Source: CAZDDI01 sp964504195
GTDB lineage: Bacteria > Chloroflexota > Anaerolineae > B4-G1 > SLSP01
Length of the DNA: 64,000 nucleotides
Assembly (NCBI GenBank): GCA_964504195.1
Contig: CAZDDI010000011.1
Span: forward strand, 1 to 64,000
Reading direction: 5' to 3'
Shown here: in pieces, positions 62,059-64,000 of the stretch
Numbering within the stretch: position 1 is the first letter of the stretch
Layout of the letters: the number at the start of each line of letters is the position of its first letter
The notes under the pieces: generated by a model
Told to the model about the DNA's origin: nothing
What the model saw: only the letters and a program-made list of their open reading frames with translations
The model's database searches: none
Translations under genes and position numbers: made by a program

Positions 62059-63102
62059 TTACTCGCCTCCCGTCTGCGTCAGAGCATAGATAATGATGCC
62101 GTTTTGGATGATGATCCGCGAGATTTCGGCCATACTCGCCATATCCGCCGTGAACACGTTGGCGACCGGCATAGCGACCACCAGAATCGCCTGGAACAGG
62201 AACGTGCCAATGAGGACATGGGCAATGGAGGCTCTTTTGACCGAAGCGCCGCCGATGAGGATGGCGGCCACCGCGACAAAGGGCATGAACATCGGGCCTT
62301 CATAGAGTTGCAAGAAACCGAAGCCCTGAGCATAGACAATGATGCCCACCGCGCCCAGGATGGTCGAGACCATCGTGCCGATCATGCGGTGTTTGTCTAC
62401 GTTAATACCGGCGGCCTCGGCAAAGCGCGGATTGTCGCCAGCGGCATACATGGCCGCGCCGGTCTTGCTGCGCATGAAAAGCCACACCGCCCCACAACAC
62501 AGCAGGAAGAACAACAGCAAGCCGGTAGGGATCACCACCGAGCCGATGTTGAAGCTCCAGGTATTGTTGAGCAATTGCGAGAGCTGCCGGTTATCCAACG
62601 CGATGGTGACGCGCACCCCACGCCCGATGGGCCAGGCCATCTCCGGGCTTTTGAAGGGCAACAGCAGCCACCCGATCTTCATCACCGACACGGCGGAGAA
62701 GCCCACAAAAGTCGCCAGCATCATTTCCGAGCCTTTGACGCGGTTGAGCAGCCAGCCATAGCCATAACCAACGATGGCGGCAAAAGGCAATGAAAAGAGA
62801 ATCGCGCCCACAAAGGCCATATAGCCGTTGAGCCGAAGCTCGATGGCGATGAGCGCGCCCACCAGCCCGGTCAGAATGCCCAGCGAGACACCAAAATTCG
62901 GGCCGATACCGCTGCTGATGGCCGGCACCATCGCCAGCACCAGCACACCATTCATGCCGATGCGCACCAGACTGGAGGAGAGCAATTCGGCGAAGTCCAG
63001 CTTAAACATAATCGCCGATGCGCACAGGAACAGGAAAAAGCCCAGGATGATAAGCCGCGCCAGGCCAAAACTTTGTATGAAAGAGGTCATGTGTTTACGC
63101 AT
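62059..63102 (-). CDS. ABC sugar-type importer permease 2
   Basis: 347 residues. ATG 63102 overlaps the end of the ATPase gene. Permease core VRIGMNGVLVLAMVPAISSG, SLGILTGLVGALIAIELRLN and the coupling loop AAGDNPRFAEAAGINVDKHR. It forms the channel with permease 1; two distinct permeases plus one fused ATPase is the arrangement of Lsr- and nucleoside-type importers. Confidence 0.94.
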   Translation of the reverse strand: MRKHMTSFIQSFGLARLIILGFFLFLCASAIMFKLDFAELLSSSLVRIGMNGVLVLAMVPAISSGIGPNFGVSLGILTGLVGALIAIELRLNGYMAFVGAILFSLPFAAIVGYGYGWLLNRVKGSEMMLATFVGFSAVSVMKIGWLLLPFKSPEMAWPIGRGVRVTIALDNRQLSQLLNNTWSFNIGSVVIPTGLLLFFLLCCGAVWLFMRSKTGAAMYAAGDNPRFAEAAGINVDKHRMIGTMVSTILGAVGIIVYAQGFGFLQLYEGPMFMPFVAVAAILIGGASVKRASIAHVLIGTFLFQAILVVAMPVANVFTADMASMAEISRIIIQNGIIIYALTQTGGE

Positions 63103-64000
63103 GGGATGCCGCTCCTTGCCTGTCCTTCTGCCCCGCCATCAACAGGCCGAAGTTGACGTCTGAGTCATCGGGCCGGAGAATCCCGGCAATCTTGCCCTCA
63201 CTCACGATGGCAATCCGGTCGCACACGCTGCGCAATTCCGCCAGCTCGCTGGAGGTCATCACAATCGTCATCCCCAATGTCTCATTGAGCCGCACCAGCG
63301 TCTCCAGCACCAGCCGCTTGGCCCCCACATCAATGCCGCGCGTCGGCTCGGAGACGAAGAGGACATCCGGGTTCAGGGCCAGGGCGCGGGCGATACAGAC
63401 CTTCTGCTGGTTGCCGCCGCTCAACCGCCGCACAATTTGGGTCGGGCCGGTGCAGCGGATGTCGAGATCGTGGATCATTTTGAGCGCGTGCGCTCGAATC
63501 GCTTTGCTGTTGAGCTGCGAAATCGGCCCCCACTGGTGAAGAAACTGCCCCTGGTTCTGCATCGCGGTGATGATGATGTTCATCTCAATGGAAGAATCCA
63601 GCAGCAGCCCCACGCCGCGCCGGTCTTCGGACAGGAAGGCCATCTTGTAGCGGATGGAAGCCGGGGTATCGTTCAAGGGCAGCGGTTGGTCATTAACCAG
63701 CACCTCACCCCGGCAGGGATACAGCCCCATCACGCCGTTGGCAATGCCGATCTTGCCCTGGCCCGCCAGGCCGCCGATGCCCAGAATTTCGCCTTTGCGC
63801 ACATCGAGATCCAAGCCTTTGACCAGTTCACCGGGCATATCCACCACGAAATCGCGCAAACGGAGCGCCAACACATCCTCGCGGGAGTGATCGGTGCGCT
63901 GCGATAGTTTTTCCACCTCGCGGCCCACCATCAGCTCCGCCAGCTCATAGATGTTGGTATCCGCTGCTGCACGCTGCGCCACCAGCCGCCCATCGCGCAG
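63095..64000 (-). CDS. ABC sugar-type importer ATPase, 3' part (second nucleotide-binding half)
   Basis: The gene runs off the window edge; 301 C-terminal residues are seen. They are the second half of a duplicated RbsA/MglA/NupO-like ATPase. Degenerate Walker A (GGLAGQGKIG), Q-loop region (FLSEDRRGVGLL), signature LSGGNQQKVCIARAL, Walker B VLFVSEPTRGIDVGAK and the SSELAEL switch are present. The linker with VGREVEKLSQR precedes it. It powers the two permeases. A substrate-binding lipoprotein is not in the window and may lie beyond 64000. Confidence 0.94.
   Translation of the reverse strand: MRDGRLVAQRAAADTNIYELAELMVGREVEKLSQRTDHSREDVLALRLRDFVVDMPGELVKGLDLDVRKGEILGIGGLAGQGKIGIANGVMGLYPCRGEVLVNDQPLPLNDTPASIRYKMAFLSEDRRGVGLLLDSSIEMNIIITAMQNQGQFLHQWGPISQLNSKAIRAHALKMIHDLDIRCTGPTQIVRRLSGGNQQKVCIARALALNPDVLFVSEPTRGIDVGAKRLVLETLVRLNETLGMTIVMTSSELAELRSVCDRIAIVSEGKIAGILRPDDSDVNFGLLMAGQKDRQGAASHA

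Overview
The window is a 64 kb piece of a bacterial chromosome, most likely from a Chloroflexota (Anaerolineae-like) bacterium. I base this on gene content, not on a search: a split two-subunit glycine decarboxylase, a DUF2089/SHOCT-like pair, lipobox lipoproteins with NBR1-Ig, CARDB, cohesin-like and LysM parts, a YabE-ksgA pair of Gram-positive type, a membrane GAF histidine kinase, and intergenic gaps filled with small palindromic repeats. No rRNA, CRISPR array or phage block is visible.

Layout. 1-11.1 kb is mostly minus strand: a truncated secreted beta-helix protein, obgE, a Ser-Ser-Arg-Arg tRNA array, a SHOCT-like/DUF2089 pair behind a perfect consensus promoter, a lipoprotein HtrA protease, a DUF4405 cytochrome with an internal twin-arginine segment, and uspA-dnaJ-grpE-dnaK. 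11.7-19.3 kb is plus strand: a GAF histidine kinase, the glycine-cleavage genes gcvH-gcvPA-gcvPB and an RpiR-type regulator with two operator-like palindromes. 19.8-31.5 kb holds a giant triple-VWA membrane protein, an MBL-fold hydrolase, a nucleotidyltransferase, PEP carboxykinase and a YfbK-like VWA lipoprotein.

31.8-41.8 kb is an accessory region. It has a wrecked ISL3 transposase cut by a 130-bp MITE, the severed C-terminus of a CHAT protein, hicAB, a complete CHAT protease, a nitrilase-fold protein, a 599-aa unknown, an AT-rich P-loop kinase gene framed by integron attC-like sites, and a DUF433 pair.

41.8-56.3 kb returns to core genes: tRNA-Lys, a sirtuin, Trm112, two membrane coiled-coil proteins, an NBR1-Ig/CARDB lipoprotein, minC-minD-minE-rodA-gltX (minC probably leaderless), a cohesin-like/LysM protein, ferritin, ksgA, a G5/3D wall protein, SRP RNA and tRNA-Leu. 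56.5-64 kb is a carbohydrate-type cluster: an enolase-superfamily enzyme lacking one catalytic lysine, a GH31 glycosidase, a VOC protein, and a convergent ABC importer (two permeases and a truncated ATPase).

The strongest non-genic result is the repeat landscape. At least two MITE families (130 bp in three copies, 134 bp in two) show target-site duplications. Removing one 130-bp copy plus one duplicated 9-bp target restores the transposase reading frame exactly. Other palindromic families, including one made of three tandem hairpins that supplies the C-terminus of a HicB, fill most remaining gaps.
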